Shown here piece by piece: positions 1 to 5,032 of a stretch of DNA of 5,480 nt. Below the pieces are notes generated by a model that saw only the letters and a list, made by a program, of their open reading frames with translations, had not been told where the DNA came from and made no database searches. The stretch's first letter is position 1, and each line of letters begins with the position of its first letter. This stretch comes from Streptosporangiaceae bacterium (lineage in GTDB: Bacteria > Actinomycetota > Actinomycetes > Streptosporangiales > Streptosporangiaceae). Where the stretch lies: NCBI GenBank assembly GCA_030052355.1, contig JASIGS010000116.1, forward strand, positions 1 through 5,480. Reading direction: 5' to 3'. The translations under genes and the position numbers were made by a program.

Positions 1-1190
1 GCGCGCTTGGCCCGGCGGAACTCGGTGCGGCGGCGCACCACCTCGATCCTGTGGTCGACGTAGATCTGCAGGAGCTCACGAAGGCCGAGGACCTTGGGCC
101 GGTCGTCTACCAGTGCCACGTTGTTGATGCCAAAGCTTTCCTCGAGCGGAGTCAGCCGGTACAGCTCCTCGAGCACGGCCTCGGGCACGAAGCCCGACCG
201 GATCTCGATGACCAGCCGCAGTCCGCTGTGCCGGTCGGTCAGGTCCTTGCAATCGGCGACGCCGTTCAGCTTCCGTGACTCGATGAGGTCGTTGATCCGC
301 AGCCTGACCCGCTCCGGGCCGACCCCGTAGGGCAGCTCGGTGACGACGATGCCGTTCCGCCGCGGCGTGAGCTTCTCGACCCGGGCGGTGGCCCTGGTAC
401 GGAAGATGCCGCGGCCCGTCTCGTAGGCCTCCCTGACGCCCTCCAGGCCGACGATCTTGCCACCGGTCGGCAGGTCCGGGCCCGGCACGAACCGCATCAG
501 TGTCTCCAGGTCGGCGTCCGGGTTCGCGATCAGATACCGGGCCGCCGCGACGACCTCGCCGAGGTTGTGCGGCGCCATGTTGGTCGCCATGCCGACAGCG
601 ATCCCCGTTGCGCCGTTGACCAGCAGGTTCGGGAACGCGGCTGGCAGCACGTCGGGCTGAGTCTCGGTGCCGTCGTAGTTGGGGATGAAGTCGACGGCGT
701 CCTCGTCGAGCGAGGCGATCATCTCCATCGCCGGCGCGGCCAGCCGGGCTTCGGTGTAGCGCATCGCCGCCGGCGGGTCCTCGGCCGTGCCGAAGTTGCC
801 GTGACCGTCGATCAGCGGCAGCCGCATGGCCCAGGGCTGCGCCATCCGCACCAGCGCGTCGTAGATGGCGCTGTCGCCGTGCGGGTGCAGGCGGCCCATC
901 ACGTCGCCGACCACGCGCGCGGACTTGACGTGCGCCCGGTCGGGCCGCAGCCCCATCTCGCCCATCTGGTACAGGATCCGGCGCTGGACCGGCTTCAGCC
1001 CGTCCCTGGCATCGGGCAGCGCCCGCTGGTAGATCACCGAGTACGCGTACTCCAGGTAGCTGGCGCGCATCTCGTCGGTGACGTCGATGTCGACGATGTT
1101 CTCCTCGAACTCGTCGTCGGTGCCGTCACCGCTGCCTGGTCCACTGCCGCGGCCGCCCCGGCCCGTCGTTGTCGCGGTACGTCTTGCCAT
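1..1190 (-). CDS. parC: DNA topoisomerase IV / gyrase-type subunit A, N-terminal half (partial)
   Basis: This is the DNA-cleaving and religating A subunit of a type IIA topoisomerase, which works with a GyrB/ParE ATPase subunit to unlink or supercoil DNA. About 396 residues are visible; the family is usually about 800 or more, so the C-terminal part lies beyond the left edge. Reading from M1 at 1190, the winged-helix region contains [17 protein letters not shown] (residues 102-118). [10 protein letters not shown] follows, with the catalytic tyrosine at residue 145, then the tower-type sequence [23 protein letters not shown]. The GyrA Ser83/Asp87 quinolone positions are Ser107 and Asp111, the unmutated type. 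The MARR start and DFEE-like acidic leader resemble Streptomyces ParC more than GyrA, so I prefer parC, but gyrA cannot be fully excluded. An in-frame ATG at 1199 is an alternative start; neither has a strong ribosome binding site. The acetyltransferase gene lies 57 bases upstream on the same strand and may share its transcript. Confidence 0.93.
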   Translation of the reverse strand, partial: MARRTATTTGRGGRGSGPGSGDGTDDEFEENIVDIDVTDEMRASYLEYAYSVIYQRALPDARDGLKPVQRRILYQMGEMGLRPDRAHVKSARVVGDVMGRLHPHGDSAIYDALVRMAQPWAMRLPLIDGHGNFGTAEDPPAAMRYTEARLAAPAMEMIASLDEDAVDFIPNYDGTETQPDVLPAAFPNLLVNGATGIAVGMATNMAPHNLGEVVAAARYLIANPDADLETLMRFVPGPDLPTGGKIVGLEGVREAYETGRGIFRTRATARVEKLTPRRNGIVVTELPYGVGPERVRLRINDLIESRKLNGVADCKDLTDRHSGLRLVIEIRSGFVPEAVLEELYRLTPLEESFGINNVALVDDRPKVLGLRELLQIYVDHRIEVVRRRTEFRRAKR

Positions 1191-1221
1191 GCCCGCCATT
1201 GTGCCGCGCCGCCCCGTCGTC

Positions 1222-1243
1222 CGGCGCGAGCCGCGCTGCGCCG
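1222..1243 (-). terminator. GC-rich hairpin between the acetyltransferase and topoisomerase genes
   Basis: CGGCGC (1222-1227) pairs with GCGCCG (1238-1243). Inside it AGC (1229-1231) pairs with GCT (1235-1237) around a CGC loop, with one bulged G at 1228, giving nine GC-rich pairs. It starts five bases past the acetyltransferase stop codon and precedes the topoisomerase start. There is no T-tract, so it could be a weak terminator of the U-less kind common in actinomycetes, an attenuator reducing readthrough into the topoisomerase gene, or chance structure in GC-rich DNA. Confidence 0.35.
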
Positions 1244-1247
1244 CCGG

Positions 1248-1838
1248 TTAGCTCGTGGCCGTGGGGAGGGCGATCACGAGCACATCCGAGGCCGGCGAGC
1301 CGGGTCCGGGACCACGGGTGCGCGCGACCTTGCGCCAGCCCCAGTTCTGCAAGGCGGCCTGTGCCGCGGTGGCCGCCGGCGGAATCGTCAGCGTCGCCCG
1401 CTCCTCTGGCCGGCCCGACAAGATGAGGTCGTGCAGGTACGCACCGATGCCCTGGCGCCGCCAGGCGGCGCGGACGGCGAGCTCGGTGAGCGCGAAGGTC
1501 CGGCCAGGATGCTCGGCGGTCACGTCCTCCGGCAGCGGCGCGGTCAGCTCACGCCACCATGACGTCGTCGGCCGCAGCGGCAGCCCGGTCGCGTACCCGA
1601 TCAGGTAGCCCCCGCTGCGGGCCTCGGCGAGCACGAAACCGGGCTGGCGGCGCTGCACGCTGAAGGAGCCGGCGGCCCCGGTGGCGTCGTCGCCGGCGGC
1701 ATCCGGCTGGCCGGAGTAGACCTCGGCGTGCAGTGCCGCCAGCTCGGCCTCGTGCTGCGCAGCCTGCCTGCCGTCGAGCAGCTGGAACGTGACATCTGCG
1801 GCGGGCACGATCACCTTCCTGCGCAGGGCGGACAACAC
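1248..1838 (-). CDS. GNAT-family N-acetyltransferase
   Basis: A 196-residue protein of the GNAT fold, which transfers the acetyl group of acetyl-CoA to an amine; the substrate cannot be told. The acetyl-CoA pyrophosphate loop (motif A) is visible as RRQGIGA (residues 127-133), following the beta-4 strand FALTELAV (115-122). Motif B is represented by ALQNWGWRKVAR (162-173), the usual place of an aromatic-Gly-Phe/Trp segment. The N-terminal half holds the expected helix (about 25-42) and the strands FVLAEAR and YLIGYATG. The GTG start at 1838 is favoured because GGAGGATAGGAG lies just upstream on the minus strand (1845-1856), with six bases between the nearer GGAG and the start. It is divergent from the mau-like cluster and upstream of the topoisomerase gene in the same direction. 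Confidence in the family is high; the function is unknown. Confidence 0.88.
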   Translation of the reverse strand: MLSALRRKVIVPAADVTFQLLDGRQAAQHEAELAALHAEVYSGQPDAAGDDATGAAGSFSVQRRQPGFVLAEARSGGYLIGYATGLPLRPTTSWWRELTAPLPEDVTAEHPGRTFALTELAVRAAWRRQGIGAYLHDLILSGRPEERATLTIPPAATAAQAALQNWGWRKVARTRGPGPGSPASDVLVIALPTATS

Positions 1839-1844
1839 GCGCGA

Positions 1845-1856
1845 CTCCTATCCTCC
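1845..1856 (-). promoter_or_regulatory. Strong ribosome binding site setting the GTG start of the acetyltransferase
   Basis: On the minus strand the sequence reads GGAGGATAGGAG, followed by TCGCGC and the GTG start codon at 1838. The GGAG nearest the start has ideal spacing (six bases). It supports GTG 1838 over the internal GTG codons a few residues downstream. I could not identify a convincing promoter for this minus-strand transcript in 1857-1968. Confidence 0.75.
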
Positions 1857-1895
1857 AGGAACAGTCCGGGCGGCTGCGACCCCGCGGCAAAGGCC

Positions 1896-1925
1896 TTGAC
1901 TTGCGGACTCGTGGCGGTATCTGAT
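1896..1925 (+). promoter_or_regulatory. Candidate sigma-70/HrdB-type promoter for the mau-like cluster
   Basis: TTGACT at 1896-1901 matches the -35 consensus at five of six positions. A -10 element could be TATCTG at 1918-1923 (spacer 16) or TCTGAT at 1920-1925 (spacer 18, four of six matches). This AT-richer patch stands out in the 130-base intergenic region, and transcription from about 1930 would leave a leader of about 40 bases before the ATG at 1969. A GGTGAG ribosome binding site lies at 1955-1960. The -35 is good and the -10 is only moderate. I see no riboswitch or clear operator dyad in this interval. Confidence 0.5.
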
Positions 1926-1968
1926 TACAGCCTGTGGGGGTGAGGTCGTGCTGCGGTGAGCAGTCGCG

Positions 1969-2565
1969 ATGATTATCACGGTCGCTTTCGTCGTCGTGGC
2001 GGCGTTGCTGTGCGTGGCGGCGCTCATGCTGATGCTCGGCACCGCGAACGTGTACTTGTCAGGCCCGGCGGCGATCGAGCACGACGGCCTCGCCCGGGGC
2101 AGGCCGGCACCGCGCTGGTCGTTGCCTGATTCCGCGGGCGCGGTGCACACGTCACCGCCGGCCAGGCCGCTCCAGCTTGTTGTCTTCGCTGACCACTCGC
2201 TGAAGTCGTTCCCCTCGGTGGTGGACGGCCTGCGCGAGCTGATCGCCAGCGATCCTGACCTGGAGATCGTGGTCTTGCTGCGCACGCGGAGCGACCTCGC
2301 GGGCCCGATGCTGGAAATGATCGGGCTCGGCGACGTGCCGGTGCTGACCGGCTCACCGGCCCTGTACGCGGGTTACAACGTTCGGGTCGGGCCGTTCGCG
2401 ATCTTCGTCGACTCGGCGGGCCTGGCGCGGGCTTCCAGCCTCGTCAACCACGACTGGCAGGTGGCCAAGCTGCGACAGCTCGCCGGCCTCGACATCTCGG
2501 CGGATGAGCTGGCAGGCGCGGGCCGGCGACGGCCGGGGCGCGGGCTGGCCCGGATGGCTGGGTAG
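1969..2565 (+). CDS. Membrane-anchored thioredoxin-fold (MauD/TlpA-like) protein lacking the CXXC site
   Basis: A 198-residue protein with one N-terminal transmembrane anchor (residues 2-23) and an extracytoplasmic thioredoxin-like domain. The segment GRPAPRWSLPDSAG (44-57) is the usual entry to TlpA/MauD domains, LQLVVFAD (68-75) is the strand before the active site, and RVGPFAIFVDSAG (139-151) matches the strand after the cis-proline, with Gly-Pro at 141-142. The active-site position reads LKSF (78-81) where the downstream paralogue has CPSC, so both redox cysteines are gone. The only cysteine is in the membrane anchor. It therefore cannot act as an ordinary thiol oxidoreductase; a binding, chaperone or heterodimer role with the second thioredoxin-fold protein is an inference. 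It is the first gene of the cluster, with GGTGAG eight bases before the ATG. The stop is four bases before the MauE-like start, so the genes are probably translationally coupled. The tail from 180 is Arg/Gly rich and looks disordered. Confidence 0.8.
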   Translation: MIITVAFVVVAALLCVAALMLMLGTANVYLSGPAAIEHDGLARGRPAPRWSLPDSAGAVHTSPPARPLQLVVFADHSLKSFPSVVDGLRELIASDPDLEIVVLLRTRSDLAGPMLEMIGLGDVPVLTGSPALYAGYNVRVGPFAIFVDSAGLARASSLVNHDWQVAKLRQLAGLDISADELAGAGRRRPGRGLARMAG

Positions 2566-2569
2566 CGGC

Positions 2570-3124
2570 ATGTCGGCGGCGATACTGGGGGCCAAGGCGC
2601 TGCTCGCCGTCATGCTGGTCGTCGCCGGCGCGGCAAAGCTGGCCGACCTCAGCGGGTTCGCCGGGACCGTGCGACTGTTCTTGCCGCCGGCCGTCGCCGC
2701 GCGACCGTGGTCGGCAGGGGCTGCCGGGCGGACCGCGGCAGCCGTGGCGGGCGGCGAGCTGCTGCTCGGTGCGGCGAGCCTGAGCTCGCCGGGAGTGGCC
2801 TGGCTGAACGCCGCGGTGCTCGGTCTCGCGTGCTCGTTCGTGGTGGCGTCCGGCGTCGGCTACGCGTTCCACCGCGGCCGGTCCTGCCGCTGCTTCGGCG
2901 CCTTGTCGCAGCGCCGGTTCGACCTGGCCGGCATCGGCCGGTCCGTGGTGATCGCGGGAATGGCCGCCGTCGCCGTCCTCGCCGTGCCCGGCTCACTCAC
3001 CCGGCTCACGCTGGCCGACCGCGGGCTGCTCCTTTGCGCCGCGGCTCTGCTTGCCTGCCTCGCCTTCACCGCCGCCAGGTGCCTGGCAGCCATCAGGCAG
3101 CCGATGGCCGGGGGGATGTCGTGA
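2570..3124 (+). CDS. mauE: MauE/DoxX-family redox-associated membrane protein
   Basis: A 184-residue integral membrane protein with about four to five hydrophobic segments (approximately residues 4-24, 55-72, 77-100, 125-145, 150-172). The start of the first helix with GAAKL (20-24) and the GGELLLG segment (61-67) are typical of the MauE/DoxX superfamily. RSCRCFGAL (105-112) contains the C-x-C-F-G signature seen in MauE-type proteins (Cys106, Cys108). In methylotrophs MauE works with MauD to form the disulfide-rich methylamine dehydrogenase light chain, probably passing electrons or oxidising equivalents across the membrane. Placement between two thioredoxin-fold genes fits that partnership. 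The ATG at 2570 was chosen because it begins the first membrane helix and follows the previous stop by four bases; an upstream in-frame start at 2504 would add a non-membrane extension overlapping the previous gene. Its stop overlaps the next GTG as GTGA. Confidence 0.85.
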   Translation: MSAAILGAKALLAVMLVVAGAAKLADLSGFAGTVRLFLPPAVAARPWSAGAAGRTAAAVAGGELLLGAASLSSPGVAWLNAAVLGLACSFVVASGVGYAFHRGRSCRCFGALSQRRFDLAGIGRSVVIAGMAAVAVLAVPGSLTRLTLADRGLLLCAAALLACLAFTAARCLAAIRQPMAGGMS

Positions 3125-3732
3125 TCCGCATTCCGCTGTACCTGGCCGTCGCGCAGTGGGCGCTGCTGCTGTGCCTGGCTGTGCTGCTCATCGCTGCCTA
3201 CCGGCAGCTCGGCCGCGTCCTCGGCCAGTCCCGGACGCCGCCGGAGCTTGGCCCGCGGACGGGAGCCAGGGCCGGCCGCATCGGCTACGAGCCGCTCTCT
3301 CCGGCGGGCGGTATCGATGGCGGCGACGGCCAGCGCGGCCGCGTGCCGCGCACGTTCGTGCCCGGCGGCGGGCCCGCCCTTGTCGCGTTCGTGGACCCGA
3401 CGTGCCCGTCCTGCGAGGAACTGGTGGCCGCGCTTGGCCGCGCCCGCGAGGCCGGCGAGCTCGACCGGGTCCGGGTGCTCCTGCTGACCACGGACCCGCC
3501 CCGGTACCTGCAGATCTCGCCGGTCTTCCGGGCCACGGCCCTGGAGATCGGGCGCCCGCTTGACGATGCCGAGCTTGAGCCCTACCGGCCGTCGGCCACG
3601 CCGCTGGTGGTGGCGATCGACGCGTCGGGCATCGTGCGCGCGGCGGGTAGCGGCGCCCGGCCGCACGAGGTGCGCGCGATGATCGCGGCCAGCCTGCTGC
3701 CGCCGCCGGCCGAACTGCTGCCGGTCGTCTAG
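3121..3732 (+). CDS. mauD: Membrane-anchored thioredoxin-fold oxidoreductase (MauD/TlpA-like) with CPSC active site
   Basis: A 203-residue protein with an N-terminal membrane anchor (residues 5-26) and a thioredoxin-like domain on the outer side. The strand ALVAFVDPT (86-94) leads into CPSC (95-98), the redox-active CXXC at the start of the first domain helix. VRVLLLTTD (117-125) is the next core strand, and SATPLVVAIDASGIV (158-172) holds the cis-Pro (Thr160-Pro161) and the following hairpin. This is the arrangement of MauD, which is required for disulfide formation in the methylamine dehydrogenase light chain. Here the likely clients are the cysteine-rich Tat protein encoded next and the MauE-like partner before it. 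The GTG start at 3121 overlaps the preceding stop (GTGA), a classical coupled start; an open frame extends upstream to 2707, but that part lies on the mauE-like gene and is not coding. The segment 40-80 is a flexible Gly/Arg-rich linker. The symbol reflects family resemblance, not proven function. Confidence 0.82.
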   Translation: MIRIPLYLAVAQWALLLCLAVLLIAAYRQLGRVLGQSRTPPELGPRTGARAGRIGYEPLSPAGGIDGGDGQRGRVPRTFVPGGGPALVAFVDPTCPSCEELVAALGRAREAGELDRVRVLLLTTDPPRYLQISPVFRATALEIGRPLDDAELEPYRPSATPLVVAIDASGIVRAAGSGARPHEVRAMIAASLLPPPAELLPVV

Positions 3733-3757
3733 GCCTGCAGACTCGAACAGACCCGAC

Positions 3758-3766
3758 GAGGAGGAG
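3758..3766 (+). promoter_or_regulatory. Strong ribosome binding site of the cysteine-rich Tat protein gene
   Basis: GAGGAGGAG ends seven bases before the ATG at 3774 and is the best Shine-Dalgarno sequence among the plus-strand genes. The preceding genes rely on overlaps or weak sites, so the cysteine-rich protein is probably made in larger amounts than its membrane partners, as expected if it is the product the cassette serves. Confidence 0.75.
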
Positions 3767-3773
3767 AACGACG

Positions 3774-4268
3774 ATGGGGTGGACTCGCTGGGGCACCGGC
3801 TTGGACGCGCGGATCGGCGACATGGCCGAGCGCGCCGCGAGGAGGCTGAGCCGCCGGGACGCGATGCGCAGCGCGGTGGTGACCGGCACGGCCGGGCTAG
3901 CCTCTCTGTCGCTCGGCCGCAAGCCTTCCAGGGCGAGCACGGTGACGTGCGACTGTGGCCCGACCAAGCGCTGCTCGGGCTGCCCGGACACTGGCTGCCC
4001 CTCCGGCCAGCACATCTGCAAGGGCTCGGCCACGAGCACCTGCTTTAACAAGCAGGGCTACCGGTGCGAGTGGCCCAACGGCACCTGGATCGCCTGCATG
4101 AACATGGGCAACGGCTACGGCTACAAGGTCTGCTACGACTGCATCGGCAAGGGCGGCTGCCCGGACTGGTGTACCTGCCTGAGCGAGTGCATCTGCTGCG
4201 ATTGCCTGACAGCGGCCGACCTGAAGGCCGAGCAGCGGCGGCTCCAGGCCGCGGGCCTGCCGGGCTAG
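3774..4268 (+). CDS. Tat-exported cysteine-rich protein, methylamine dehydrogenase light-chain (MauA)-like
   Basis: A 164-residue protein with a long charged N-terminus, a twin-arginine motif SRRDAM (residues 26-31) and a short hydrophobic stretch (34-48), so it should be folded and exported by the Tat system. The mature part holds 18 cysteines between 59 and 144, an even number compatible with nine disulfides; no cysteine lies outside this block. The segment NGTWIAC, then YGYKVCYDC, GGC and WCTC (102-135) loosely recalls the MauA stretch around its first tryptophylquinone tryptophan (SWVASCY... YRDCCG... CPC). Trp100, Trp105 and Trp132 are the only tryptophans past the signal. No second Trp occupies the C-terminal place where MauA has its crosslink partner, so true tryptophan tryptophylquinone is uncertain. 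The C-terminal 20 residues form a charged helix. The genes for MauE- and MauD-like proteins just upstream support a disulfide-rich client. The Tat signal and cysteine content are certain; MauA kinship is tentative, and a metal-binding or structural protein is an alternative. Confidence 0.75.
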   Translation: MGWTRWGTGLDARIGDMAERAARRLSRRDAMRSAVVTGTAGLASLSLGRKPSRASTVTCDCGPTKRCSGCPDTGCPSGQHICKGSATSTCFNKQGYRCEWPNGTWIACMNMGNGYGYKVCYDCIGKGGCPDWCTCLSECICCDCLTAADLKAEQRRLQAAGLPG

Positions 4269-4278
4269 CGAGGCGAGC

Positions 4279-4353
4279 GTGGTGACGGCGGTCGCGGGGC
4301 TCGCGGTCGTGCTGGCGGCGGTCAACGGCTTCGGCAAGGCGTACTCCCCTTGA
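4279..4353 (+). CDS. 24-codon hydrophobic ORF, probable 5' part of the next gene before an in-frame TGA
   Basis: GTG at 4279 (or GTG 4282) opens a 24-codon frame that ends at TGA 4351-4353. The peptide is a single hydrophobic helix (TAVAGLAVVLAAVNGFG) followed by KAYSP. A GAGG site at 4270-4273 lies five bases before the start, and the gene begins ten bases after the cysteine-rich protein stop. Twenty-three of 24 third positions are G or C. The frame is the same as that of the membrane-protein gene starting at 4402, and the codons between (4354-4401) also have G or C at 15 of 16 third positions. Read through, the product would be a 221-residue protein with the TGA at residue 25, in the sequence SP-(TGA)-G. 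It may thus be the true N-terminus of the next gene with selenocysteine or a nonsense mutation at 25, or a genuine independent micro-membrane peptide. I favour the first reading. Confidence 0.5.
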   Translation: MVTAVAGLAVVLAAVNGFGKAYSP

Positions 4354-4379
4354 GGCGTCAACTCGGCGGCTTCCCTGGC

Positions 4380-4404
4380 CACCAGCCTCCCGGTCGGGAG
4401 GGTG
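4380..4404 (+). promoter_or_regulatory. GGTC-loop stem-loop downstream of the in-frame TGA
   Basis: CCTCCC (4386-4391) pairs perfectly with GGGAGG (4396-4401) around the tetraloop GGTC. CAC 4380-4382 and GTG 4402-4404 can extend it to nine pairs with a three-base bulge. The loop begins 38 bases after the TGA at 4351-4353. Bacterial SECIS elements are hairpins a few tens of bases after the UGA with G in the first loop positions, often GGU, so the loop fits, but the distance is at or just past the normal upper limit. Alternatively the stem hides the GGGAGG Shine-Dalgarno-like sequence in front of GTG 4402. A smaller hairpin, CTGG-CCA-CCAG (4375-4385), sits directly before it. Confidence 0.45.
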
Positions 4405-4944
4405 TCTCGTGTCCTCGTCGTGATCACCGCCTACGCGGTGCCGGCGATCGCTGCCTGGGCGGTGCTCGGCGCGCTGCTCGGCGCGCTGCCGCTGACCCGG
4501 CCGGCGCTGGTCCTCACGGCGGCCTACGGCCTGTGCTACGGGGCGGCCGAGGTGGCCGGCCGCCGCTGGCCGCGGTCGCCCGGCACCTCGTGGCAGGTTT
4601 CCCAGACGATGGTGATCAACACCCCGCCCTGGCGGCGGACCCTGGTCTGGGGCTCGGTTCTTGGTCCCGGCTTCGCGACCCGCAACCCGTACGCGGGGTT
4701 CGGCCTGCTGCCGCTGGCAGTCGCCAGCGCCAGCGGCGTCCGGGAGGCGGTCGCAGCGGCGGCACTAATCGGGCTCGCCCACGGCGCCGGGCGGGCGCTG
4801 GCCCTGCTGCGGGACGCCGGGCCGTCGGCCGGCGCCGATCCCATGCGGACGATGCTGGCATCCCTGCGGTGGCGCAGGCTCGACGGCGTCATCCTGCTCG
4901 TCATCGGCGGCGTGGCAGTAGTGGCCTGTGCCGCCACCTTGTGA
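4402..4944 (+). CDS. Multi-pass membrane protein of the mau-like cluster (MauF/CcdA-like function possible)
   Basis: From GTG 4402 this encodes 180 residues with about five hydrophobic segments: roughly 4-30 (VLVVITAYAVPAIAAW), 35-53, 82-112 (LVWGSVLGPGFATRNPYAG then GLLPLAVASA), 116-135 and 162-179. The G-x-G-F-A-T-R-x-P-Y pattern with aromatic and proline residues resembles actinobacterial membrane proteins found beside MauE/thioredoxin genes, and by position it could play the role of MauF or CcdA, moving reducing or oxidising equivalents for the exported protein. No cysteine pair typical of CcdA is present in this part; the cysteines are at about residues 52 and 176. The start is doubtful: GGGAGG directly abuts GTG 4402 with no spacing, and the next in-frame GTG (4420) is too far. 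The open frame continues upstream in phase to TGA 4351 and beyond it to GTG 4279, so the real gene may be 4279-4944. Membrane nature is well supported; the family assignment is from memory and weak. Confidence 0.7.
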   Translation: MSRVLVVITAYAVPAIAAWAVLGALLGALPLTRPALVLTAAYGLCYGAAEVAGRRWPRSPGTSWQVSQTMVINTPPWRRTLVWGSVLGPGFATRNPYAGFGLLPLAVASASGVREAVAAAALIGLAHGAGRALALLRDAGPSAGADPMRTMLASLRWRRLDGVILLVIGGVAVVACAATL

Positions 4945-4973
4945 CCGAGCCCAGCCTCCTGACCCGTACAGGC

Positions 4974-4989
4974 GCGGCCGGGCGGCCGC
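4974..4989 (+). terminator. GC-rich hairpin after the membrane-protein gene
   Basis: GCGGCC (4974-4979) pairs with GGCCGC (4984-4989) around a GGGC loop, 29 bases after the stop at 4944. There is no T-tract after it; an A-tract follows instead. It could be a U-less terminator or a processing signal that separates expression of the cluster from the secreted-protein gene, but GC-rich palindromes of this size also arise by chance at this base composition. Confidence 0.3.
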
Positions 4990-4992
4990 CGC

Positions 4993-5024
4993 AGCGACCG
5001 CAAAAAAGAGCGACCGCAAAAAGG
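4993..5024 (+). repeat. 16-bp tandem repeat with A-tracts ahead of the secreted-protein gene
   Basis: AGCGACCGCAAAAAAG (4993-5008) is followed immediately by AGCGACCGCAAAAAGG (5009-5024), 15 of 16 bases identical. The second copy supplies the first two G bases of the GGGAG ribosome binding site (5023-5027), five bases before the ATG at 5033. Runs of five and six A are rare in such GC-rich DNA. Possible roles are keeping the ribosome binding site unstructured, an A-rich translation enhancer, or a protein-binding direct repeat. Confidence 0.8.
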
Positions 5025-5032
5025 GAGCAGAC

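Noticed and set aside
567..1562. Long plus-strand open frame of 331 codons across the topoisomerase and acetyltransferase genes
   Set aside because: The minus strand encodes two clearly recognisable proteins here; the plus-strand translation is Arg/His/Val-rich with no family resemblance and is a by-product of high GC.
1839..1968. Search for a riboswitch, tRNA or operator dyad in the divergent intergenic region
   Set aside because: Only the ribosome binding sites and one candidate promoter were found; no conserved RNA motif or clear inverted repeat is visible.
2707..3120. Upstream extension of the CPSC thioredoxin-fold gene
   Set aside because: It lies on the MauE-like gene in another frame, is Arg-rich and low in complexity, and the GTGA overlap at 3121 gives a natural start before the membrane anchor.
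2860..3666. Minus-strand 268-codon frame across the mauE- and mauD-like genes
   Set aside because: Rich in Arg, Ala and Gln without recognisable motifs; it mirrors the real plus-strand genes, which carry CxCFG and CPSC signatures.
3897..4427. Minus-strand 176-codon frame opposite the cysteine-rich protein
   Set aside because: Ala/Arg/Leu-rich without motifs, and it lies over the Tat/cysteine-rich gene, which has a strong ribosome binding site and a convincing signal.
4939..4972. Possible promoter TTGTGA ... TACAGG for the secreted-protein gene
   Set aside because: The spacer is about 22 bases and the -10 match is weak, so it does not meet a reasonable promoter standard.
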